The position numbers were made by a program, and so were the translations under genes. A stretch of DNA of 35,984 nt, from the NCBI GenBank assembly GCA_016207565.1, contig JACQPK010000303.1, positions 1 to 35,984 on the forward strand. The letters run 5' to 3'. The notes under the pieces were generated by a model. The model worked only from the letters and a program-made list of their open reading frames with translations. It searched no databases and was not told the DNA's origin. Source of the DNA: Elusimicrobiota bacterium. Lineage in GTDB: Bacteria; Elusimicrobiota; Elusimicrobia; UBA1565; JACRDR01. Each line of letters starts with the position of its first letter. The stretch's first letter is position 1. Shown one piece after another: positions 15,167 to 22,353 of the stretch.

Positions 15167-16192
15167 GTGAGGGCGCTTCTCGTCGCCACGCTCCTGACGC
15201 AGCTCGCCTGCTCCTGGAAGCAGGTGGCCCGCGCTCCCCGCCCGCAGCCTGCGCCACCGCCGGCGGCCCGGACGCCGGCCGGCCCGCCGGCGCGGGCGGC
15301 CGCTGACGCGGCGACCGCCACCGATGTCAGGGTCCTCGAAACCCATGATCTCTCCCCGTTTGAATCGGGGGAACGGGGTGCGGGACCGGCGGTCGACCTC
15401 GCGGTGCACGTGGCAAGCGGCTGCTCCCTTCCGTGGGAGCGGCTCTCTGCTGGCGTTGTCGGCGCCCAGAGGATCTTCCGTGCCGCGGGCGTCCGCCTCC
15501 GCGTTGTCGGAGCCTGGACGATCAGTCTTCCGGAGGACTGGATCGACTTGGACGCGGACCGTTTCACGGGCCCTCTGCAGGACCCCCTCGCCGCCCGAAA
15601 ACGCGAGCTCTACGACTACATCGCCCTGACGAAGTCGGCGCTTACGAGCAAGGCCGAACGGGTATTCGGCGCGGTCGTAGCGGGAGACCCGCCCGGAGAG
15701 CGGCGGCTCCACCTGCTCTGTTTGCGGCAGGTCCGGTTCACCATCCACGAGGAGGCGCCTGGGCGGGAACCGCCCTGGAAGGAGCAGCTCGTGGCTGCGG
15801 GAGGGCTGTCGTTTCCCCCCTACAAGTACGGCGACCGCTTGCCGAGGACCCTCCGCGGTATCGTGACCTTGAGCCCCACCCCGAGGACCCGGGACCCGGA
15901 GCGGGCCATTGCCCACGAGCTCGGCCATAAGCTTCTGAACGTCTCCCACGAAGGAACGGGCATCTGCCCGCAGCACGAGGTCAAGGGCGAACGCGATCTC
16001 ATGGTCTACGGCTCGGGCACCGAGATCCCCTCGGGGCGCGAGGGCCGCTGGCACCGCGAGCGGCTTCACCGAAGTCCCTTTCTCTACCGGATCGACGGCG
16101 GCACGCGGGTCTACAACGCCGAGTACCTGGCGGGTGGGGAGTACGGCGATCCGATCTACGGGGATTACAAGGTCTTGCCGAGCTGCCCCTGA
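15167..16192 (+). CDS. Lipoprotein with HELGH zinc-metallopeptidase motif
   Basis: 341 aa from GTG 15167. The start is chosen because VRALLVATLLTQLAC is a compact lipoprotein signal with lipobox QLAC (Cys15) and the leaderless -10 fits; the longer frame from 15098 adds a non-signal extension. After an Ala/Pro-rich linker the body carries AIAHELGHKLLNVSHEGTG: HExxH at 250-254, and a further His at 261 that could be the third zinc ligand. In metzincins that His is 10 residues after the first; here it is 11, so this is not a standard metzincin. Several Cys (GCSLPW, LLCLRQV, GICPQHE, LPSCP) could pair outside the cytoplasm. Role inferred: envelope-anchored metallopeptidase. Family unknown. Confidence 0.7.
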   Translation: MRALLVATLLTQLACSWKQVARAPRPQPAPPPAARTPAGPPARAAADAATATDVRVLETHDLSPFESGERGAGPAVDLAVHVASGCSLPWERLSAGVVGAQRIFRAAGVRLRVVGAWTISLPEDWIDLDADRFTGPLQDPLAARKRELYDYIALTKSALTSKAERVFGAVVAGDPPGERRLHLLCLRQVRFTIHEEAPGREPPWKEQLVAAGGLSFPPYKYGDRLPRTLRGIVTLSPTPRTRDPERAIAHELGHKLLNVSHEGTGICPQHEVKGERDLMVYGSGTEIPSGREGRWHRERLHRSPFLYRIDGGTRVYNAEYLAGGEYGDPIYGDYKVLPSCP

Positions 16193-16400
16193 GGCGCGGG
16201 CGGCGAGGAGCACTGCTCGCGACGGATAAAGCTCGGCCTTCCCAGGAGCCCGGCCTGCCTACGGAACAGGCCGTCCGAGACGACCGCGTGCACGTGGAGA
16301 TGCAGATTCAGCGTAGAGCCGAAGCGCTGAATGAAATGGATCTGCGCCGCGGTCCCCGCGCCGAGCTTGCGGGAAGCCGGAGCGCCTGTTACATATCCGG
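16193..16400 (-). mobile_element. IS91-family transposase core fragment
   Basis: On the minus strand one open frame reads KLGAGTAAQIHFIQRFGST, LNLHLHVHAVVSDGLF and RRQAGLLGRPSF. The sequence FIQRFGSxLNLxxHxHxxVxDGxF is the signature around the HUH-type His pair of IS91/IS801-like Y2 transposases (Y2_Tnp). The frame has no start, no C-terminal tyrosine region and no element end, so it is an inactive internal fragment. It lies directly downstream of the HELGH lipoprotein stop. It may derive from the same element family as the 104-bp repeats, but the shared part is not present here to prove it. Confidence 0.7.
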
Positions 16401-16401
16401 C

Positions 16402-16560
16402 ATGATCCTCTCGGGGCGGGCCTTCCTGCTCTCCGCCGCGCCCGCGGGCGCGTCGGAGAGCCGGCGCGCCGACCTCGTCGGCAAGGCCGACGGGACCCTC
16501 TCAATGCTGTGGAGCCGCGGCGGAAGGACGATCCTGATGTCCCTGCCCGGCTCCAGGTAG
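16402..16560 (+). CDS. Small ORF, possibly the 3' remnant of a gene
   Basis: An ATG at 16402 opens a 52-codon frame (MILSGRAFLLSAAPAG, ADGTLSMLWSRGGRTILMSL) ending 12 nt before the next gene. The hydrophobic start resembles a signal, but no Shine-Dalgarno or -10 precedes it. The frame continues upstream into the IS91 fragment, so it may be the tail of a gene cut by the insertion. No family recognised. Confidence 0.25.
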   Translation: MILSGRAFLLSAAPAGASESRRADLVGKADGTLSMLWSRGGRTILMSLPGSR

Positions 16561-16572
16561 GCGGGGGCTCGC

Positions 16573-17667
16573 GTGGACGGGCGTCCGAGGCGAGCGCTAC
16601 TCGCGGGCGCCACCGCTGCGGCGCTGCTCGGCGCATTCGCCGTCTTCGCGCTGAGAGCCTCCCGGATGCCGCCACCTGAGGGCGAGACCGTCCACGAGCC
16701 CCTGTCTTCCGAGGCGCTGGCGGCGCTCCACGAGCGGGCGTTCGCCGACCCGGCAGCCGAGCCTCCGCTCGCGCCGACCCCGCAGCCGCTTCCGGCATCG
16801 CTCGAGCCCGCCTTCGCTGCCGAAGGCGCGCCGGATCCCGGGCTGCTGACGGGCTATTGGGTACGCGCCCGCGGCGCTCCGAATCCGCTCGGCGACGCCG
16901 GGTCCGAGCTTCGATTCAGGACGCCCTTGACCGACGACGGCTGTCTTCTGCACGCGGGCATGGGCGATCTGCTGGGGGTGGGCTGGCCCGGCACGGGAGA
17001 GACCCACGGCGGCGTGCGCGTGGAGGACGGCTCCGCGCGCTTCGACGTCGCGCGCCCGCTCGAGACCCGCGGCTTCCGCTTTCGCTGTCGCGTCCAGGAC
17101 CCTCTCCGCGGCTACCGGCTCCTCTGCCGTGTGGCTTCGGTGGTCGCGACGGCTCGGGGCGTCGTCGAGACGCCGGAGGGATATACCGCCTACGAGCGCG
17201 GCTCGGGCGCCGCCCGCCCGCCGGCGCCCTCCGGCCCGCGGCCGGCGGAGCCGGCTCACGTGCCGTCGCCGCTGCGGGCTCGCAAGTCGAGCACGAGGTT
17301 CGTCGTAGCGCAGGACGTCGCCGAGCTCGACGGTGGCGCGAGCCTCGGCTGGGAGGAGGCGAAAGGCGTGGCCAGCGGCATCGACCCCGACGTGGAGGTC
17401 CCAAAGGGCGCGCGCGTCACCCGCCAGGGCGAAGGAGAGAACGCCATGCTCGTCATTCGCGTGCCGCAGGCGGTCCAGCTCGTCGGCTTCTTCCGACGGA
17501 ACCTCGCCGAGAAGGGTTGGACGATCGTCGAGGACAAGCCTCGAGGCGGCTCCTTCGGGTCGGAGCCGGCCCGGCTCGCCGCCGTGAAGGAAGACCGAGG
17601 CATCCTCGTCGTGGACTTCGGCGACGGGTCCGCGAACATCTCGCGCGCGCCGGTAGCCGCTCCTTAG
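16573..17667 (+). CDS. Bitopic or signal-anchored protein of unknown function
   Basis: 364 aa from a GTG start. Basic N-terminus (MDGRPRR as translated) and a membrane helix at ~8-28 (ALLAGATAAALLGAFAVFAL), then a Pro-rich linker. A Cys-containing domain follows at ~95-205 (LTDDGCLLHAGMGDLLG, GFRFRCRVQDPLRG, RLLCRVASVV). After a second linker there is a C-terminal alpha/beta domain at ~240-360 with AVQLVGFFRRNLAEKGWTIV. That motif, a strand then FxxxLxxxGW and an ILVVDFGD-like strand, is common in extracytoplasmic domains of unknown role. No family assigned. Start evidence is weak: TAGGCG lies 9 nt upstream and there is no Shine-Dalgarno. Confidence 0.65.
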   Translation: MDGRPRRALLAGATAAALLGAFAVFALRASRMPPPEGETVHEPLSSEALAALHERAFADPAAEPPLAPTPQPLPASLEPAFAAEGAPDPGLLTGYWVRARGAPNPLGDAGSELRFRTPLTDDGCLLHAGMGDLLGVGWPGTGETHGGVRVEDGSARFDVARPLETRGFRFRCRVQDPLRGYRLLCRVASVVATARGVVETPEGYTAYERGSGAARPPAPSGPRPAEPAHVPSPLRARKSSTRFVVAQDVAELDGGASLGWEEAKGVASGIDPDVEVPKGARVTRQGEGENAMLVIRVPQAVQLVGFFRRNLAEKGWTIVEDKPRGGSFGSEPARLAAVKEDRGILVVDFGDGSANISRAPVAAP

Positions 17668-17890
17668 CCGGAGCGATTCCGGGCGGAGCCCCGCCAGGGG
17701 CTCGAAGGCCTCCACCGGCTCGGCGATCCCGGCCAGGGCGAGGCGGCAGACGGGGCGGAGCGCGAAGGCCGCCTGCTCAACGACGCCGCGGTCAAGCCGT
17801 AGGTCCGAAGACTCCCGGACGAGGACCGCTCGACTCATTCGCTCGGGTCGGACGGTCGTCTATCATGGGACTCCCGGCAGGAGAGTCCCC
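17668..17890. other. Intergenic region, no gene seen
   Basis: 223 bp with no supported gene. TATCAT at 17861-17866 could be the -10 for the gene at 17891, giving a leader of about 18 nt that contains AGGAG. Confidence 0.4.
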
Positions 17891-18445
17891 ATGAGAATCT
17901 GGGTCGTTCTCGCCGGCCTCGCCCCAGCCCCGTCGTTCGCGCAGGAGTCCACCTCCGCGCTCTCGCAGTTGTCCCCGGACGCTGGAGCCGCGCAGGAGTC
18001 CGTGCAGCGGCTAGGCGGACGCGAGCGGATCCCCGTACGCAAGAAGTTCCAGACGGTTCAGGATGGCCGGCAGTTCCTTGACGGCTTCACGCTCGGCGAA
18101 TGCCGCAACCGCCGCGAGATGCGTGACGAAAGCGGCCGCTCCGCCCCCGGGACGATTCGCGTGTCGCTCATGATCAACGCCTTTGTAGAATCGTCTTGGT
18201 GGCCTCACATCATGGTCGTCGATGGCGAGTGGGACGCCGTCACGCTGATCCGGTTCCTGCTCGAAAAGGACGGCCACCAGGTTCTCGAGGAGCACAACGG
18301 GGTGGACGCGCTCGCTGAGCTCGGCGTCGAGCCGAAGAAGGAAGGGGCGGCGCTGCCGGACCTCATCATCCTCGATGTGATGATGCCGCTCATGGACGGG
18401 TACGCGACGGCGACGAGGCCCATCCCGGTCGTAGCGGCCAAGTAG
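17891..18445 (+). pseudogene. Chimeric ORF: secreted N-terminus joined to a truncated receiver domain
   Basis: 184 codons. AGGAG precedes the ATG, and the first ~20 residues (MRIWVVLAGLAPAPSFAQES) are a clean signal peptide. From about residue 105 the frame becomes a response-regulator receiver: HIMVVDGEWDAVTLIRFLLE, DGHQVLEEHNGVDALAEL, LPDLIILDVMMPLMDGYATA. The acidic pair is damaged (VVDGE instead of VVDDE). After MDGYATAT the chain jumps to RPIPVVAAK and stops, losing about 10 residues plus the conserved Lys region. An exported receiver domain makes no sense, so two unrelated gene pieces appear to have been fused by deletion. A 34-bp repeat follows 9 nt after the stop. Confidence 0.6.
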
Positions 18446-18454
18446 ACATAACGC

Positions 18455-18488
18455 CTTATCACGACCTCCCGTTCCGCCTGAACGATTC
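18455..18488. repeat. 34-bp repeat, copy 2
   Basis: Matches 7514-7547 with one substitution, in the same orientation. It lies between the chimeric receiver pseudogene and the stop of the lipoprotein at 18532. Confidence 0.6.
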
Positions 18489-18531
18489 GGCTCCTTCCAA
18501 GGTCGCCGCGACCCTGGCCGGACGCTGAGCC

Positions 18532-19077
18532 CTACTGCACCGGCACCGCAGGGGCCGGAATCTGGTGCTTGGCGTAGCAGGATTCGACGCCCAGTCCGTC
18601 GCAGTAGCCCCGCCGGCGGACCTGGAACTCGTCGAGGCGCCACTCCCCATTGACGTACTTGTAGGCGAGCGTCCCGTCGAAGACGATCGTGGCGCCGACC
18701 GGGATGGGCGTCACGCCGCTCGACTGCGCGCCGCCCTTCAGATCGTTCTGGTAGCCCGTGGAGAAGTCGGAAAGGTGCATGACGTTGCCGGGGATCTGGT
18801 AGTCCCCGATCGAGTACTGGATGTGACCTACCGGCTCTTGCCAGTACGTGTCGCCCGTGGACTTGAGGCCGTACCGGACCTGGATCGCCCAGTAGACGCC
18901 CGGCAACCCGGGCTTGCGCATGTCGTAGCCCTCGCTCGCCTGGAATTCCTCGAGGCTCCCGAGTTGGGTGAAGCGGTCCTCGACCGCGCGACGGGCCTCG
19001 GGCGCGCCGGGCCTGGGCTTGTCGGAGCAGGCGGCGAGGGCGGCGACGAGGAGCCCGGCGGCGAGGGAGCGGCTCAC
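18532..19077 (-). CDS. Lipoprotein of unknown function
   Basis: 181 aa from GTG 19077. The start is chosen by the signal peptide VSRSLAAGLLVAALAAC with lipobox LAAC (Cys17) and by the promoter just upstream; a longer frame to 19395 has no signal. The mature domain has mixed strands and aromatic residues (VYWAIQVRYGLKSTGDTYWQ, EPVGHIQYSIGDYQIPGN, ATIVFDGTLAYKYVNGEWRL) and a C-terminal Cys pair (GYCDGLGVESCYAKH) that may form a disulfide. No family recognised. A similar size and style, without obvious sequence identity, is seen in the lipoprotein at 21559-22188. Confidence 0.75.
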   Translation of the reverse strand: MSRSLAAGLLVAALAACSDKPRPGAPEARRAVEDRFTQLGSLEEFQASEGYDMRKPGLPGVYWAIQVRYGLKSTGDTYWQEPVGHIQYSIGDYQIPGNVMHLSDFSTGYQNDLKGGAQSSGVTPIPVGATIVFDGTLAYKYVNGEWRLDEFQVRRRGYCDGLGVESCYAKHQIPAPAVPVQ

Positions 19078-19084
19078 GGCCGTG

Positions 19085-19113
19085 ATCCTACCCTTTCCGC
19101 TCTGGGGCGGCAA
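19085..19113 (-). promoter_or_regulatory. Promoter of the 18532-19077 lipoprotein
   Basis: Minus-strand TTGCCG (19113-19108), a 17-bp spacer and TAGGAT (19090-19085) end 7 nt before the GTG, the leaderless geometry. Confidence 0.45.
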
Positions 19114-19297
19114 TGTAAGTCCCGGGCGGATGACGCGCGACGAGCCGAACGCTCGGTGCCAAGGTTCGCATGACGGCACGAACGTGGCGTGGCGCCTGGC
19201 AGCCAGCAGGTCTATCGCCTCGGCCGGATCCGCGACTTTGCGATCCTCAGGGGCGGGGCTATGATCGATTCGATTGGCCTGCGCGCCGCGACGGGCT

Positions 19298-19753
19298 TCA
19301 TACGATCCAAACGGGATACTTGCCGTGATAGAGGAGAGCCGCGGAGCCTCGGCAGCCCAGCCTGAGCCGCGCGGGACCCGCGGGATTGAAGACAACGCCG
19401 TCGTACCGCCGCGCCTCCACGATCCTAGTCAGAATCTTGGCGGCTCGCTCCGCCCGCAAGGTGAAGCCGGGCGATGGGGCCGCGTGCCGCCGGCGGAAGG
19501 CCGCCGGTCCCGTGAAGAGCTCGATGAGACCGCTGCGAGTTCGGGCCTTGAATCCGCCGGAGGGACTTCCCTCGTACAAGAGCGTGCTGGATAGAAGGGC
19601 GCCGCTGAGGGTCCGGATTCGATGGGCTTTCAGCTCGCGCTTCAGGCCCAGGATCGCTCGAACGAGGGATTGATCGCGACGGCGATCGGCGCCGCTGAAA
19701 GGGCGAACGGAGAGTTCATCGGTAACCGCCTTCCCGGTGAAGTGTTTCGACAT
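19298..19753 (-). CDS. SseB-like N-terminal domain protein
   Basis: 151 aa, cytoplasmic, starting 3 nt after the stop of the upstream gene, so probably co-transcribed. Residues ~55-140 follow the SseB N-terminal pattern: a strand LSSTLLYEGSP, LIELFTGPAAFRRRHAAP, AERAAKILTRIVEARRYDG and VVFNPAGPARLRL. This resembles the typical FTSEEAL, helix and DGLVLNPAGP sequence. SseB-type domains occur in proteins of poorly understood role, some tied to type III or type VII secretion loci. The N-terminal 50 residues are basic and unassigned. Family call is moderate. Confidence 0.5.
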   Translation of the reverse strand: MSKHFTGKAVTDELSVRPFSGADRRRDQSLVRAILGLKRELKAHRIRTLSGALLSSTLLYEGSPSGGFKARTRSGLIELFTGPAAFRRRHAAPSPGFTLRAERAAKILTRIVEARRYDGVVFNPAGPARLRLGCRGSAALLYHGKYPVWIV

Positions 19754-19756
19754 AGA

Positions 19757-20722
19757 CTATAACGATAAGCCCGCTCCCCTGCCAGTGGCTGTGGCGGAGA
19801 GGTCCTCTTGGAGACGCTCCAAGAGCCTTCGGGTCGACGACTCCGACCCGAAGGGAATGACGCCCGGGTCCGCCGCGAAGTAGTGGGAGCCGGAAGGGCC
19901 TTCCACCGCGAACCAGCAAAGCCCGCGGTGCCTGCCCTTCCATGCCAAAAGCGAGCCTTCCTCAAACCACCGTTCGCCGCTCTCGGTGAACAGGACGGGC
20001 CGGCCGCGATGCGCGAGCAATACGCCCGCGCCGTTCCAGGGAAAGAATCCTCCGTGGGTGTCGTTCGCCCGCCAGCACACATCGAAACAGCGACGGGGCC
20101 CGAGCGCCCGCGCGGCGTTGGAGAGCCGCCGGCGCAGACGCTCGCGTGCGCGCAGGGCATACACAAGGAAGAGGAGGAGGGCGACCGTCGACGCCAGGCC
20201 TGCCGCCCCGAGCCAGTCGAACAGCAGCCGGAGCGGCGTCCTTAGCCGCGCCGATCTCAGTATCGCCGCGGAGCTGTAAGCGCCTAGGCGTTCATCCGGA
20301 TCGCGCGCGACCCTCTCGTAATAGGCTTTCGCCTCGGAGCGCCGTCCGGCTCGAGCGAGGAGGTCTCCCGCCTTCAGCAGGCAGGCGGCGTGGACGTATT
20401 TGAAATCGGGATCTGCCGCGTGCTCGAGCGCCGCGATCGCGATCTCGGGGTCCTTTTCGATCGTCCAGCCGGAGAGGACGTTAAGGATGTAGTCATCCAT
20501 GAGGGAGTGCTCTAGGATGATGTCCGAATGGTGAAGCGATTTCCGTCCGTCGATCGCGCCGTAAAGATGGCGGAGCTCGTTATGGGTGGTCCAATCGAAG
20601 CCCTGGGCCGAGGCGAGGCGCTTCTCGTAGCGGGCGATCTTAGCCTTGATCTCGACCAGGGATTCGTCGCCCGCGGCGCACGCGGGGAGCAGCCACAAGA
20701 CGGCAAAAGCAATTCGGCGCAT
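19757..20722 (-). CDS. Exported TPR-like membrane protein
   Basis: 321 aa. Signal peptide or lipoprotein signal at the start (MRRIAFAVLWLLPACAAGDE; LPAC may be a lipobox, Cys15). Residues ~20-150 are helical with one TPR-like pair (HAACLLKAGDLLARAGRRSE, AKAYYERVARDPDERLGAYS). A membrane helix at ~172-192 (GAAGLASTVALLLFLVYALR) is followed by a basic, probably cytoplasmic, domain with aromatic strands (CFDVCWRANDTHGGFFPWNG, LFTESGERWFEEGSLLAWKG). Two-gene unit with the SseB-like gene. Its own promoter TTGAAT-17-TATCCT lies 9 nt upstream. Function unknown. Confidence 0.7.
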   Translation of the reverse strand: MRRIAFAVLWLLPACAAGDESLVEIKAKIARYEKRLASAQGFDWTTHNELRHLYGAIDGRKSLHHSDIILEHSLMDDYILNVLSGWTIEKDPEIAIAALEHAADPDFKYVHAACLLKAGDLLARAGRRSEAKAYYERVARDPDERLGAYSSAAILRSARLRTPLRLLFDWLGAAGLASTVALLLFLVYALRARERLRRRLSNAARALGPRRCFDVCWRANDTHGGFFPWNGAGVLLAHRGRPVLFTESGERWFEEGSLLAWKGRHRGLCWFAVEGPSGSHYFAADPGVIPFGSESSTRRLLERLQEDLSATATGRGAGLSL

Positions 20723-20731
20723 GGCTCACGA

Positions 20732-20760
20732 AGGATAGGCCCGCCCCGTTTCCGATTCAA
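20732..20760 (-). promoter_or_regulatory. Promoter of the TPR-like gene
   Basis: Minus-strand TTGAAT (20760-20755), a 17-bp spacer and TATCCT (20737-20732), ending 9 nt before the ATG at 20722. Confidence 0.5.
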
Positions 20761-20984
20761 GCCCCCGTGACTGAAGTCGCAAGGACGAAGACGGCCGCTC
20801 GGGTGGAAGAGTCCAGGCGCGTGCGGCGGCCCCAAAGGTCGTAGACCGCCCTCATCCGGAACGACGAGCGGGCCAGCAGGCGGCCGAACTCGGCGGCGTC
20901 GTAGGTGCGCAGTTCGAAAGACTCCCGGAGGAGCCGCCCCCCGCAGGAGACGAACTGCAGCAGCTTCTCCCGCCGGCTGGGAGC
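20757..20984 (-). pseudogene. C-terminal remnant of a SAM-dependent methyltransferase
   Basis: A 75-codon minus-strand frame bounded by stops reads REKLLQFVSCGGRLLRESFE, LRTYDAAEFGRLLARSSFRM and RAVYDLWGRRTRLDSST, and ends AAVFVLATSVTGA. This is the typical end of class I methyltransferases: a strand, the helix AAEFxxLLxxxxF, then RAVYDLWG and a final AxVFVLA strand. The SAM-binding N-terminal half is missing; a TGA (20987-20985) closes the frame upstream. It ends right at the promoter of the TPR-like gene. Confidence 0.55.
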
Positions 20985-21325
20985 TCAGCACGAAGATCGG
21001 CTCGCCCTTCCACCGCGCGGTATTCCTGGGGTTCGTGGTCTCGGAGGTCCATCCGTTCACGGCCGGCAACGGCCGAGCCACCCGCATGATCTCGGACGCC
21101 CACCTGCTGGCGGCCGGATTCTCGGGAATCGTGGTGACGACGCGCTCCCGGGACCTCTATCTGCGGGCCTTGCGATGCGCCTCTCGCCGCGACTCCTCCC
21201 AAGGCGATTGGCGGGCGTTCCTCGCCTCCACGATGGAAAGGCTCCACCGAACCTATCGCGACCTTCCGGTCCGGTCCACCGAGGAAACCCTGAGCTTCTG
21301 CAAGAGGGAGAACCTCGAGAGTTGA
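20981..21325 (+). pseudogene. C-terminal half of a Fic-domain protein
   Basis: The plus-strand frame reads IGSPFHRAVFLGFVVSEVHP and HPFTAGNGRATRMISDAHLL, then helices to a stop at 21325. HPFxxGNGRxxR is the Fic catalytic loop, which transfers AMP or related groups to target hydroxyls; the His and GNGR are intact. The N-terminal helices and any inhibitory motif are missing. The frame fades upstream where the methyltransferase remnant begins on the other strand. An ATG-type start exists only at GTG 21035, inside the motif helix, so the fragment is unlikely to be functional. Confidence 0.7.
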
Positions 21326-21463
21326 GGGCTCGAGAACGCCCAGAAGATGATCCCTTCGATCCGCTTCCGCCATGGCCACGACCCGTCGCACGCGCCAGGC
21401 AGCGCGTGCTCCTCCTGGAGTTCAACGGGCCCAGAGCGCGCGAACTCCTGGTGCAGGCATAAC

Positions 21464-21538
21464 GAACAACGCAACGTGGATGCCGGCTCGCGCCGGCGCT
21501 GACGCGCCTGGTCCCGTAGGCACCACGTTGCGTTATTC
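21464..21538. repeat. 75-bp hairpin with nested stem (attC-like or terminator-like)
   Basis: GAACAACGCAACGTGG (21464-21479) pairs with CCACGTTGCGTTATTC (21523-21538) with one mismatch. The stem extends by four more pairs past a bulged A (TGCC with GGCA). A second perfect stem, GCCGGC-TCGC-GCCGGC (21482-21497), lies inside. It sits between the Fic remnant and the convergent lipoprotein gene. Confidence 0.55.
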
Positions 21539-21558
21539 GGTTGCGGTTGCGGTAAGGC

Positions 21559-22188
21559 TCAGTCGAAGCGGACGCCGGTTTCCTGCAGGCGCTCGATCGA
21601 GTGCGAGACGCGGTCCCACCGCGGGATGCGGGGCTCCGGGAAGTCCCGGCGCTCGCGGCACCAGAGGTGGCGCACCTCGAGCAGGTAGTACTCGCCTTCG
21701 CGGCGCGACGCGAACGCGCCGACGGCGCTGCCGTTGGCCGCCTCGGTGAAGGCGACCTTCCAGTCCTCGTTGCCGCGCTGCCAGGTCTCCTCGGTGACCC
21801 ACGTGCCGTTGTAGCCGCAGGAGCCGCCGTTGCCGAGCCGGTTCTCGCGGGGTCCGTAGTACTCCACCTTCCTCGTGCTGGCGAGGTCGACCGACTGGCC
21901 GATCTCGTTGCCGCGGATCGTGAAGTTCCAATCCGCGTTGCGCCCGCTCACCCGCGCGGAGAACTTCGCGACGCGGCCTTCCTGCTCGAGCTTCACGCTG
22001 ACCTTGCGGCTGCCGTCGGGTCCGAACTCGACCTTCAGCGGGCCCGTGAAGAACTCCACGGTCCGGCCGTCCTGGTCGGCGATCCTCAGCGGCGTCGAGC
22101 CCGCGAGCGTGAGCTGTCCGTTTCGAGTCTCTTCGCCGCAGGCGACCAGCACGGCGGCGAGGGCAATGCACCATCGGCTTCGTTTCAT
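21559..22188 (-). CDS. Lipoprotein of unknown function
   Basis: 209 aa. MKRSRWCIALAAVLVAC gives a signal peptide with lipobox LVAC (Cys17). AGGAG lies 10 nt before the ATG, so this gene has a Shine-Dalgarno. The mature domain begins with short strands (GQLTLAGSTPLRIADQDGRT, VEFFTGPLKVEFGPDGSRKV, KFSARVSGRNADWNFTIRGN) in a jelly-roll-like rhythm. It then has a helical and aromatic part (GTWVTEETWQRGNEDWKVAF, EYYLLEVRHLWCRERRDFPE). Two Cys in the mature part may pair. Family not recognised. Confidence 0.75.
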   Translation of the reverse strand: MKRSRWCIALAAVLVACGEETRNGQLTLAGSTPLRIADQDGRTVEFFTGPLKVEFGPDGSRKVSVKLEQEGRVAKFSARVSGRNADWNFTIRGNEIGQSVDLASTRKVEYYGPRENRLGNGGSCGYNGTWVTEETWQRGNEDWKVAFTEAANGSAVGAFASRREGEYYLLEVRHLWCRERRDFPEPRIPRWDRVSHSIERLQETGVRFD

Positions 22189-22353
22189 CGGTTGTGCGCT
22201 CCTAGGTCGTCGGCCGCGGTGGGAAAAGGATGGACGACGGGCCGGGGAATTTTCGGCCCCTTCTGTCTCCGGGACGACAGACGGCTCAGGATATTGCCAA
22301 AAGACCTAGAAACCCAAGGGCCCTCTGGCCCAGGCGCGCCTAGGGCGGAGGGC

